Shown: positions 45,344-53,104 of the stretch, one piece after another
Position numbering within the stretch: position 1 is the stretch's first letter
Layout: each line of letters begins with the position of its first letter
Assembly: GCF_000017625.1 (NCBI RefSeq)
Contig: NC_009712.1
Span: forward strand, 496,001-560,000
Reading direction: 5' to 3'
Length of the DNA stretch: 64,000 bases
Source: Methanoregula boonei 6A8
GTDB lineage: Archaea > Halobacteriota > Methanomicrobia > Methanomicrobiales > Methanospirillaceae
The notes under the pieces: generated by a model
Databases searched by the model: none
The model's input: only the letters and a program-made list of their open reading frames with translations
What the model was told of the DNA's origin: nothing
Position numbers and translations under genes: made by a program

Positions 45344-46195
45344 TTAGTGTCCCTCCACGTCCGGAATCGGTTTTGAGTCAAGCCATGCATATGCATCGCG
45401 CTTCGAGAGCCTGATGTACTCACAGTAGGTGTATACCCAGCCGATGAGTGCAATGATCAGGGATATGATCGCTGATCCGGCACTGACGAGTGCAAACGAC
45501 ATGATAGCTGCCACAATCATGGAGAGGAATCCGCATTCTGCGGTGAGCATGAGCATCCGGTCCTGTTTCCAGCCGGGTCCCAGGCACGCGTTGAACGGGT
45601 GCTGGATTGCAATTGAGCCGAGCAGGAATGCAACTGCCGTCAGTCCGCCACCAATAAACGAGAGCTGGTAGCTGGGCATGGACAGTGCGCCAAACAGGGT
45701 TACGGATCCCGTGGTCAGGCCGGTGAATGTGAAGCTGCCGGTGATAAGGACGGCAAAGCCCATGATGGTGAGAGCACCGACAATCGCAAGCTCGGTAAGA
45801 GCCTGGATCATGGCCGGGATCTTCATGTTGAGGACCTCATTTGCGAGGTACCCAAGGATGAGCCCGATGACCGCTGCAAGGACGAGTGCAACGATGGGTG
45901 CTGCAACGCCGAACTTGGTTGCAAGGAGCATTGCTATGACACCGGAACCGAACGCAATCATACCTGCCGAGGGAACACCGGTACCGATACCGTAGCTGCA
46001 CAGCACCTTGATGGTGTGGCTTCCCCAGATGAGGGCTGCGACTGCCGCAAGGCCGCCAAAGAACGAGAACATCTCGGTGTTGGTGAGCACATTGAGATAG
46101 GAGAGGTACAGGCACACAAGCGTAGCGATGACTCCTGCGATGAGGATCTTGTTGTGCGGGACGCCTCCTTCGATTACTTCAACTTTTACGGTCAT
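45344..46195 (-). CDS. mtrC: H4MPT S-methyltransferase subunit C
   Basis: 283-residue integral membrane subunit with about seven to eight helices. HTIKVLCSYGIGTGVPSAGMIAFGSGVIAMLL and NPFNACLGPGWKQDRMLM-like HPFNACLGPGWKQDRMLMLTAECGF are family signatures. Forms the sodium-translocating membrane part with MtrD and MtrE. Confidence 0.96.
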   Translation of the reverse strand: MTVKVEVIEGGVPHNKILIAGVIATLVCLYLSYLNVLTNTEMFSFFGGLAAVAALIWGSHTIKVLCSYGIGTGVPSAGMIAFGSGVIAMLLATKFGVAAPIVALVLAAVIGLILGYLANEVLNMKIPAMIQALTELAIVGALTIMGFAVLITGSFTFTGLTTGSVTLFGALSMPSYQLSFIGGGLTAVAFLLGSIAIQHPFNACLGPGWKQDRMLMLTAECGFLSMIVAAIMSFALVSAGSAIISLIIALIGWVYTYCEYIRLSKRDAYAWLDSKPIPDVEGH

Positions 46196-46204
46196 TTCAA
46201 CACC

Positions 46205-47038
46205 TCAAAACGTGACGATGAGGATCGCCACAAGACCGCAGAGTGCCGATGCAACCGCGGATGCAACAACCGACCGTGGCCAGCGCTTGAACTTGGGGTC
46301 GTGCGGGCCCTCGATGGTTCCGGTGATGTTGTATGCGGTCAGCACCGAGTTTACAAGGAACATGCCGATGGCAAAGATACCTGCTGTGGCAACTGCGATC
46401 GGGAGTGCCTGTGCAGCGGAGATGCTCATGATGTTCGGGAGCGTTGCCTTGTACAGGCTGAGAAGCTCGAGATAGATGAGCGTGCCGCCTGCACCGCCGA
46501 GAACGCCGCCGAGAACGCCGCCGACAAAGGAGACGAACGGCAGGCCATGGCCTTCGGTACCCTGCGACTTGTATTCAGGCTGGGAGTCCCCGGTGATCGG
46601 GTCCTTTAATACCTTGCCTGAAGCTGCGGGAATGCCCATGCCGAAGATGTACACGAAGTTGACCATCATACAGGTGATGGCCATCATCATGCCGCCGCCG
46701 ACACCGCCCGTGATAATGGCGATGACAAATCCCTGGTCAGCTGCCCAGGCGCCTCCGAAGAGTCCGGCAAGCCCTGCACCTGCTGCGAGCATGGCGACAC
46801 CGGTTGCGATACCGGGTGCCTGGCCCATTGCTGCGGGTGCGCCGCCGACCGGCACGAAGTGGACGCCGAATCCGATCAGGACGCCGCCGATGACCACGCC
46901 GATCAGGGCCATGAGGCCGAGACCCGGTGAGACCACGTAGGCGATCCCGAGCAGGATGATGAGCATGACGATACCGATCACCATGGCGGTGGGGTTTATT
47001 GCCGAGCCTGCTGCCGGCTTTGCTGCTACTGCGGTCAT
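46205..47038 (-). CDS. mtrD: H4MPT S-methyltransferase subunit D
   Basis: 277-residue membrane subunit. The glycine-rich VGGGMMMAITCMMVNFVYIFGMGIPAASGK and the loop DPITGDSQPEYKSQGTEGHGLPFVSFVGG are diagnostic. Overlaps mtrE by four bases. Confidence 0.96.
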   Translation of the reverse strand: MTAVAAKPAAGSAINPTAMVIGIVMLIILLGIAYVVSPGLGLMALIGVVIGGVLIGFGVHFVPVGGAPAAMGQAPGIATGVAMLAAGAGLAGLFGGAWAADQGFVIAIITGGVGGGMMMAITCMMVNFVYIFGMGIPAASGKVLKDPITGDSQPEYKSQGTEGHGLPFVSFVGGVLGGVLGGAGGTLIYLELLSLYKATLPNIMSISAAQALPIAVATAGIFAIGMFLVNSVLTAYNITGTIEGPHDPKFKRWPRSVVASAVASALCGLVAILIVTF

Positions 47039-47940
47039 GGTGCTGCCTCCTTTACGGGTGCAGTGTAGGGACCGTAGTTCTTGCGTGCCCAGACCTCGAT
47101 GTACCGGTCAACGACCGTGAAGACGAGGATGATCAGGACACCGACGATGATTGCGCCCCAGCCTGCTCCGATCTTGTCAAAGAGGATGGTACGCCAGAGT
47201 TCGAGGAATACGATCAGGCCAAAGCAGAGACCCGATGCGGGGCCGCCAAACTTTGCGGTGAAGAACCCGTTGTCGATTGAGTTGCGCTCTCCGGCTTCAG
47301 CATACCGGACGATATTTCCTGATGCTGAGATCGGGACACCGGCACCGAACTTCTGGTTCTGGTACTGGCGTTCCTTGCCGTAGTACGGGTTGCCTGTTGC
47401 TGACCCTGCTGCCCCGAGGGTGATTCCCCAGATGAACCCGAGCAGCGGCAGCGGGAACGGGTGTCCCAGCGCGACGTTGATCAGGTAACAGATGGTGACG
47501 GTACAGAAAACTGCTACAAAAGCATGAGCCATGGCAACCGTTGTCATGGACTTTAAGATGTCCACGTAGACCGGCTGGCCAAACTTGGAAAGGCTTGCTG
47601 TCCTGCCCAGGTATGCGGTTGTCGCATAGATTCCCTGAACGAAGACTGCAAGAAGAGAGCCCAGGACAATCGCGAGGACCGCGTTGATCTGCATAGCGAG
47701 AAACGCCCATGCAAGTCCTGCTCCCAGAGCACACCACAGGCCGTACGCTGGGGGTTCGCCTGCAACCGCCTTGTTGAAGATACGGTGCACGAATCCCATC
47801 TGCGGAGCGAGCTGAACCTGTGAGTTCGGGTCTCCCTGCGACCCGATGTTGGATTCAGTGTCTTCCGCGGAACCGGCTACGGTGGCAAGGGCTCCTGCCA
47901 ATGCAGTAATTCCAATGCCAAATACAATATTATCTACCAT
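47035..47940 (-). CDS. mtrE: H4MPT S-methyltransferase subunit E
   Basis: 301-residue membrane subunit containing the conserved intramembrane acidic region proposed as the sodium path. Sequence such as GSAEDTESNIGSQGDPNSQVQLAPQMGFVHRIFNKAVAGEPPAYGLWC and GNPYYGKERQYQNQKFGAGVPISASGNIVRYAEAGERNSIDN-type segments identify it. First gene of the operon, preceded by the strong Shine-Dalgarno GGGAGGAGG. Confidence 0.96.
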   Translation of the reverse strand: MVDNIVFGIGITALAGALATVAGSAEDTESNIGSQGDPNSQVQLAPQMGFVHRIFNKAVAGEPPAYGLWCALGAGLAWAFLAMQINAVLAIVLGSLLAVFVQGIYATTAYLGRTASLSKFGQPVYVDILKSMTTVAMAHAFVAVFCTVTICYLINVALGHPFPLPLLGFIWGITLGAAGSATGNPYYGKERQYQNQKFGAGVPISASGNIVRYAEAGERNSIDNGFFTAKFGGPASGLCFGLIVFLELWRTILFDKIGAGWGAIIVGVLIILVFTVVDRYIEVWARKNYGPYTAPVKEAAP

Positions 47941-48355
47941 TTAGCCTCCTCCCTGCGTGATTTTTACACGAGAGTATTCAAAATGCAATGCCACGCACAT
48001 CGAGTTAAACTCTTAAACTCTTTGTGGTCATGGTAAAATTAGTGAGATCTTGATTAAAAGGTTTCGAAATCACATTCGGGAAAATCGGGGTATTTAAAGC
48101 CCGAATTATAAAATTGGGGGCAGATTACGGATTTTTGGGTCATGTGAACTTTCGTTAATGAAAGACAGGTTGTTTTGGGGGCAAGCAGTCTTGTTCAGTC
48201 CGACGAAGCAGAGTTCGACAGGGAAGCCGGAGTGCAGGGCCGGGCGGGTTGCACTTATTTAGATAGTGCATTGGCCCGGTCCGGGCTGGGCCGGTAACTC
48301 TTCGGGAAAGGTGCATTTGTTCTCCTCATCTCTAGTGGACTGGCGGGGAGTACTA
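47941..48355. promoter_or_regulatory. mtr promoter region and downstream zone of the next gene
   Basis: About 415 bp with no gene. On the minus strand a TATA-like element (TTTAAATA, complement of 48090-48097) lies about 150 bp before mtrE, implying a leader of roughly 120 bases. The leader contains GAGTT-A-AACTC (48002-48012), an 11-base palindrome beside a second AAACTC copy. A second AT-rich element lies at 48105-48113. The stretch 48150-48355 shows nothing recognisable. Confidence 0.5.
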
Positions 48356-48859
48356 TCATCCCAGTGCCGGGACGCTGTCCGCCCAGTTCTCGATCCGGGT
48401 CCTGATCCTTTCGTCTTCGTACGACGAGAGGGTGACCTGCCGGCGGGAGAGGTTGACGTAGTAGATCTCCCCGGTTGGGTCGTGGCAGCGGAGTGTTGCG
48501 GAATAGCTGTCTGCGTCCGGGGTACGGACCGGGTTCCCTTTATGGGCGGCGGTGTTGGCGGTGTTTGCGAGCAGCGCAACGACACCGTCGTTGAATCCCG
48601 CAACGGTATTGTAGGTCTCTGAGGCAACGCCAACGGTCTTTGCCGTGCTGTCCCGGTAAGCGATCCGCGCCGTGTAGGTCTCGCGGACTTTTTTTACGGG
48701 CGCCTGGTGTCCGTTCCGCGTCATGTATGCGGAGCAGCCGAACGGGTTATGCACGATGACGGACTGGACAATGGCGTTTAAGACGCCGATGTCCGGGATG
48801 GGCCCGGCCAGCATCCGGATGGCACATTTCACGCTGTGGTTCTGTACAAAGTCGGCCAT
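48356..48859 (-). CDS. Unknown protein with a strong ribosome-binding site
   Basis: 167 residues starting MADFVQNHSVKCAIRML. No family recognised. The sequence alternates beta-like segments (ETYTARIAYRDSTAKTVGVASETYN, YSATLRCHDPTGEIYYVNLSRRQVTLSSY) and ends with a charged helix (EDERIRTRIENWADSVPALG). AAAGGAGGTGAAAC is an excellent Shine-Dalgarno, and a TATA element lies within the 12-base palindrome AGCATATATGCT at about 48938-48949. These suggest a highly expressed stand-alone gene. Confidence 0.6.
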   Translation of the reverse strand: MADFVQNHSVKCAIRMLAGPIPDIGVLNAIVQSVIVHNPFGCSAYMTRNGHQAPVKKVRETYTARIAYRDSTAKTVGVASETYNTVAGFNDGVVALLANTANTAAHKGNPVRTPDADSYSATLRCHDPTGEIYYVNLSRRQVTLSSYEDERIRTRIENWADSVPALG

Positions 48860-49090
48860 GGTTGTTTCACCTCCTTTTTTGGTTCTTTTCTTCCTGTTTG
48901 TCTCGGGCGCCCTTTGACACGGAATTATGAGCAGTCTTAGCATATATGCTTGCGAAAGGCTTTGGATCCGGGGCAGGAAAATGGCAGATTTGAGGATCCG
49001 GGCGGTTTGGTGTGCGGAGAGTGTAAAAGGGGAGGGATTGGGGAAATTAAAATAGATCTGTAATAGTCTCTTTAGTATTCAATTTTCAAT

Positions 49091-50620
49091 CTACAATCCT
49101 ATTCCAAAATCAGATAAATCGCGTGAATCTTTTTTATATTCAAATGTAATTTTTGCATCTTTTGTTGCAAATTCGTTAAATTTTAAACCGAACTCCTCTT
49201 CAAACAGTTCTATCCCTTTATCCTGTGCACGTTGTCGATATTTTTCATTAGAAAAAATATGGCCCTTCCATTTATTGGCAAGATACGATTCTAACCATCC
49301 AGTTTTTATATCTTCGCTAACAGCGACAAAGCCATCATGAAGTTTTATTATTTTTTGATCTAACTCCCCCAATTTTGGAGTTTTTGGTAAATCTATTGCA
49401 ACATCAAACTGAGTACAATTCTCTCCTATTCTTTCAATCAAATTTTGGTTTAAATTTAACATATCTTGCGGCTTTTCGGAATATTTTATCAAATCTAAAA
49501 ATAGATCTTGGAAATTATCTGTTCTTTTTCTATCAATCGTTTTGGGAGATATTACCAGAGACCGTTTAAAAATTTTTCTCATTTTGATAGATTTACATAA
49601 ATTTGAAGTTTCAGTATCGCTTGATGCAAAATTCAAAATGTCATAATCATCAATTAACAAAAAATCTAATGGTGATTTTATAGTATGGCCAGAAATTTCC
49701 TTTTTCTCTCTAACAATTTTCCGTAATAAGGGAATGATCATATAGTCAATAGCCCGAACTTTTTGATGAAGATATATTGAATAATTTAACATAATTTTTG
49801 CAATTAGAATTTGTTCTAATGGCATCAGCCCTTTTTCGTTTACGATTAATTTTCTTTTCATACCATCAAAACAAGAAATTTTGTCTACCCCTAACGACAG
49901 TAATAAACGATCTATTCCAAGGGCTAATTTAACCCCTGTAAAGTTACTATCTCTTGCAATGTAATCTAATTTATCTGCGTCACATTGGCCGTTAATTAAA
50001 TCCGCCAAATATTGATCATCCTTTGGATTATCTACTTTTCCAATGATATAATTTGCAATATTACTTGGTGAGATATCAATTTTGTAATGTTTGTTTAATT
50101 CCGCAAAAAAATTTTGAAATTTTTCGGTCTGTAACATTTTATATGCTAATAATTCGTGTGGTTTGCAACCTTCTTTAATTGCTTCTTTCTCTATCGGTTC
50201 ATATTCGCTCATTATTATCTCAGAAACATGGGAGAATGGACCATGCCCAATATCATGTAATAACCCCGCAATTCGGAGTTCAATATAATTGTTTTTCCTA
50301 ATATTGCGATCTCGTATATGCTCTAATTGATGATTCTCTTCAAGTGATTTGAACATTTTATCTACCATTATTGATACGCCTAAAGAATGTTCAAATCGAG
50401 TATGGCGCGCTGTTGGGAATACGCTGTAAGCTAATCCCAATTGTGAAATATATCTCAATCGTTGTACAATTGGTGTATCGATTATCGCGATTTCGTAATT
50501 TTCGAATTGATGTGTTCCCGTTTTTGCAAAATGAACCACTTTGGATTCTATAATGTTTGGAACTGCAATGGAGTTATAGGTCTTATTTACTAATGTATTG
50601 ACTTCATCAAGTAAAGTCAT
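49091..50620 (-). CDS. HD-domain dNTP triphosphohydrolase-like protein (SAMHD1/YwfO type)
   Basis: 509 residues with an N-terminal metal-dependent HD domain. Visible are QRLRYISQLGLAYSVFPTARHTRFEHSLGV (H73 and H79 region), LRIAGLLHDIGHGPFSHVSE (H122-D123 pair) and NGQCDADKLDYIARDS (second Asp near 224), the set found in SAMHD1-like dNTPases. The C-terminal 250 residues are unfamiliar. Base composition is far more AT-rich than the surrounding genome, pointing to transfer. The upstream 129-codon gene is seven bases away, so the two form one unit. A role in nucleotide control or antiviral defence is inference. Confidence 0.75.
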   Translation of the reverse strand: MTLLDEVNTLVNKTYNSIAVPNIIESKVVHFAKTGTHQFENYEIAIIDTPIVQRLRYISQLGLAYSVFPTARHTRFEHSLGVSIMVDKMFKSLEENHQLEHIRDRNIRKNNYIELRIAGLLHDIGHGPFSHVSEIIMSEYEPIEKEAIKEGCKPHELLAYKMLQTEKFQNFFAELNKHYKIDISPSNIANYIIGKVDNPKDDQYLADLINGQCDADKLDYIARDSNFTGVKLALGIDRLLLSLGVDKISCFDGMKRKLIVNEKGLMPLEQILIAKIMLNYSIYLHQKVRAIDYMIIPLLRKIVREKKEISGHTIKSPLDFLLIDDYDILNFASSDTETSNLCKSIKMRKIFKRSLVISPKTIDRKRTDNFQDLFLDLIKYSEKPQDMLNLNQNLIERIGENCTQFDVAIDLPKTPKLGELDQKIIKLHDGFVAVSEDIKTGWLESYLANKWKGHIFSNEKYRQRAQDKGIELFEEEFGLKFNEFATKDAKITFEYKKDSRDLSDFGIGL

Positions 50621-50626
50621 AAAAGA

Positions 50627-51016
50627 TCATGAAGATAATTGATGGCCAAGATCTTTGAGAATTGAAAGATCCGTCGAATCGATTTTTGGTTGAAGATTTT
50701 GTTCAACGTAGTTTTTCGAGTTTTCTCTAATTTGAATCTCAGAAAAATCTGGATTTTCCGTTTTTATAACTCTGGAGATTTTTGCTCTATGGATAATCCT
50801 CTCAAGTAGTTGAGAATATGGATAAGTACCATTCATTCTAAAATTAAATTCTTCAAATAATTCAGGGTGCACTTGTTTTGCTTTATAGATGATAGTATGC
50901 AATTTTTCATCATTAAATGTGAAATGAGTATTCTTGCGCTCTTCAAAGGCATATTTCAAAATAATTCGTATTTTATCATCTGGAAATATCCTTGTTTTAT
51001 CAATTGCTAAAACCAT
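50627..51016 (-). CDS. Small unknown partner of the HD hydrolase
   Basis: 129-residue, AT-rich gene immediately upstream of the HD gene. It begins MVLAIDKTRIFPDDKIRIILKYAFEE and contains a central NGTYPYSQLLERIIHRAKISRVI segment, mostly helical by eye. No family recognised. On the minus strand a TATA-like TTAAATACTA (complement of about 51052-51061) lies some 40 bp upstream and no clear Shine-Dalgarno exists, so the mRNA may be short-leadered. Could be a regulator, antitoxin-like or nucleic-acid-binding partner. Confidence 0.6.
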   Translation of the reverse strand: MVLAIDKTRIFPDDKIRIILKYAFEERKNTHFTFNDEKLHTIIYKAKQVHPELFEEFNFRMNGTYPYSQLLERIIHRAKISRVIKTENPDFSEIQIRENSKNYVEQNLQPKIDSTDLSILKDLGHQLSS

Positions 51017-51186
51017 TGTATACAGTCTCTTTTTATTGAATTCTAAACAAATAGTATTTAATCATTATTATTTGTTTTTGGGCTTTCTTCATAGGTAATA
51101 CTGACAGATCCTGAATGTCTAAATCGATTTTGGCATCCCCTCATTTTAATTTTGTTTCACCAGGGAAATGGGGTATCTCCCCACTA

Positions 51187-51430
51187 TGATCACACAAGGG
51201 GGGTGGGAGGGGGGCACCCCCCTCCCATTAGTTTCCGAAAAACGGCACCTGTTTTGCACGGCCGCGACATCTATTTCGCGTGGAATCTTCGTCGTGAATG
51301 GGAAATATTCGGATTATTTTGGAAAATCCGGATTGCCCGTTTTTTGTATTTGAAGGGGGGTGGGTGCCCCGGTTTTTTCCGGATCAGGGGGAGGGGGTAC
51401 CCCCCACCCCCTCCCCCCCCTGTGATCTTT
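51187..51430. repeat. G/C-tract element with inverted ends
   Basis: The block GATCACA-x-GGGGGG...GGGAGGGGG...CCCCC at 51187-51228 recurs inverted at about 51388-51430 (as CCCCC...CCCCC-TGTGATC). Each end is itself nearly palindromic (GGGGGG-CA-CCCCCC and GGGGGTA-CCCCC type), and a third G-tract (GGGGGGTGGG) lies at about 51354. The interior has no credible gene. It lies just beyond the AT-rich HD cassette and may be a small non-autonomous element or a G-quadruplex-rich boundary. Confidence 0.45.
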
Positions 51431-51615
51431 GGCACCTGTGCGGTCTCCCTCTTTTCCCGTGGCCCGGGGCCTGCCCTTCCGATATTGACCTTTTTTGTGT
51501 ACACCTCTATATGGTTTATAGCGATTCTGGAAACAGTTTGTAACCCTTTCCCGGCCGGCCGTTTTCCCTTGCAGAAACCGTTGCACTCATTACCTTCCGC
51601 TCCCCACGCATTTTC

Positions 51616-51999
51616 ATGCCAAACCTCACGCACTTCATGATCCCGGCTGACGATGTGGACCGGGCAAAACGGTTCTACGCCGCCCTCCTGAACTGGAAGA
51701 TCGACCCGGTTGTTCCCTCTCGTGACCCCGGCGGGATAGCCGCGATGCAGTACCATGAGATAACGACCGGCCCGGTGGAGCCCGGTGCCCTCAACACCGG
51801 AGGGTTGTACAAACGGCACCAGAAGGAACCGATCCTCTCGTTTGTCAGGGTTGAGGATATCGAAGGCGTTGTCTCGAAGGTGGAGATGCTGGGCGGGAAG
51901 ATCATGATGCCGGTATCCGAGATCCCGGGTGTTGGGCTGACCGCGATGATCCTCGATACCGAAGGGAACCTGATTGGTATCTGGACGCCGATTGAATAA
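51616..51999 (+). CDS. VOC-superfamily (glyoxalase-like) protein
   Basis: 127 residues, two beta-alpha-beta-beta-beta units. MPNLTHFMIPADDVDRAKRFYAALLNWKID opens the first, and LSFVRVEDIEGVVSKVEMLGGKIMMPVSEIPGVGLTAMILDTEGNLIGIW forms the second, ending in the usual D-x-x-G-N-x-x-G. Metal-binding residues H6 and E near 118 are plausible. Substrate unknown. Confidence 0.85.
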   Translation: MPNLTHFMIPADDVDRAKRFYAALLNWKIDPVVPSRDPGGIAAMQYHEITTGPVEPGALNTGGLYKRHQKEPILSFVRVEDIEGVVSKVEMLGGKIMMPVSEIPGVGLTAMILDTEGNLIGIWTPIE

Positions 52000-52154
52000 T
52001 TCTCTCGGGGTTTACTCTCCTCTTTTTTGGCCCGATCCGTTTCTCCCCCAAAAGAGCATTCCCCGGGGCTCACCCGTCTTCGGTCTCATCCTCCTGGAAT
52101 TATGGGAGTTTTTCGGTAGGTTTATGGGAACCTCGCCGGAATATCCCGATAAAG

Positions 52155-52742
52155 GTGAGGAGACTGGCAGCATCTTCCAACGAACCGGTCACGGTAGTAC
52201 GTATCCACTACGTAAAGGCAGGCTGCGAACCGCAGTTTGAAGCAGAACTCAGAAAATACATGGGCGCATTCACATCAATCCCGGCGAACCTCGGAATCAC
52301 GATCTTCCGGCCGGGAGAGTATCATGACGGGATATACCGGCTGGTCTACAAGTTTGCGTCCCGGGATGCACTCGATGCATGGCATGCGACGCCGATATAC
52401 CGTGCATGGCTGGAGACAGAAAAGACACTCACGATCGCCCCGCCCCATACAGAGGAACTCTCCGGCCTTGAGACCTGGTTTACGCTCCCCGGCCAGAACG
52501 TTCTCAGGCCGCCGACAAAGGCCCGCCAGGCCGTTGTCACCTGGATTGCCGCCCTGCCGGTCTCGATCATCATCACCCTTGTCACCGACCCGTTTCTCGA
52601 TAACCAGCCATTCCTGGTCCAGAAAGTGGTTTTTATCACCCTCCTTGTGATCATCCTCACCTGGGGTGTAATGCCGCTTGCCACCCGGCTCTTTGCCCGC
52701 TGGCTCTATTCCGACAGCTACCCGCCTATGGGTTCGGACTGA
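52155..52742 (+). CDS. ABM-domain protein with C-terminal membrane anchor
   Basis: 195 residues. Residues 12-105 resemble the antibiotic-biosynthesis-monooxygenase (ferredoxin-like) domain: VVRIHYVKAGCEPQFEAELRKYMGAF, GITIFRPG, YRLVYKFASRDALDAWHATPIYRAWLE. Two membrane helices follow (VVTWIAALPVSIIITLV, VVFITLLVIILTWGVMPL), a layout known as the ABM membrane-anchored type. GTG 52155 is the start taken, but no better Shine-Dalgarno-supported start is seen. Function unknown. Confidence 0.7.
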   Translation: MRRLAASSNEPVTVVRIHYVKAGCEPQFEAELRKYMGAFTSIPANLGITIFRPGEYHDGIYRLVYKFASRDALDAWHATPIYRAWLETEKTLTIAPPHTEELSGLETWFTLPGQNVLRPPTKARQAVVTWIAALPVSIIITLVTDPFLDNQPFLVQKVVFITLLVIILTWGVMPLATRLFARWLYSDSYPPMGSD

Positions 52743-52895
52743 AACGGGGAGATTTTGCCCGGTGTGCTATCCGCGTCCCGGTTGCAAAAATCCGCGCATA
52801 ATACGCCCGGATTTCCTGCACGAGAACAAAGCGTATATCCCGGTATTAAGAGAACAAGAGAATGTGGCACATACCACAAAAAACGATAAAAGGAA

Positions 52896-52994
52896 GTGAT
52901 TACTACGTCAAAGAAACTCAACAAGGCAGCCGCCGCGAAAAATGTGTCGGCAAATGACAAGGCTGCCCCCAAGGACTCAAAGAAGAGTGCATAA
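52896..52994 (+). CDS. Lys/Ala-rich 32-codon peptide, possible radical SAM substrate
   Basis: From GTG 52896 the frame encodes MITTSKKLNKAAAAKNVSAN followed by DKAAPKDSKKSA and stop. AAAGGAAG precedes it; an ATT start one codon later would give MTTSKKL and a better spacing. The gene is convergent with the radical SAM/SPASM gene ending at 53105, only 110 bp away, and from memory small Lys/Ala-rich peptides accompany such enzymes in Methanomicrobiales. That link needs a search. The peptide lacks cysteine, so any modification would not be a thioether. Confidence 0.5.
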   Translation: MITTSKKLNKAAAAKNVSANDKAAPKDSKKSA

Positions 52995-53104
52995 CCTCCC
53001 ATCATTTTCTCATTTTTATCCGGCATTTCTCGTTGGAGCAGATTCTTATCCGTTTTCACGTGGGGATCTCCGTCTCCGGGAAGACACAGATCATTTCCCG
53101 GGTG

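Noticed and set aside
51152-51640. 162-codon plus-strand reading frame across the G/C-tract element
   Set aside because: It encodes proline/glycine tracts from the repeats, has no ribosome-binding site and runs into the real VOC gene.
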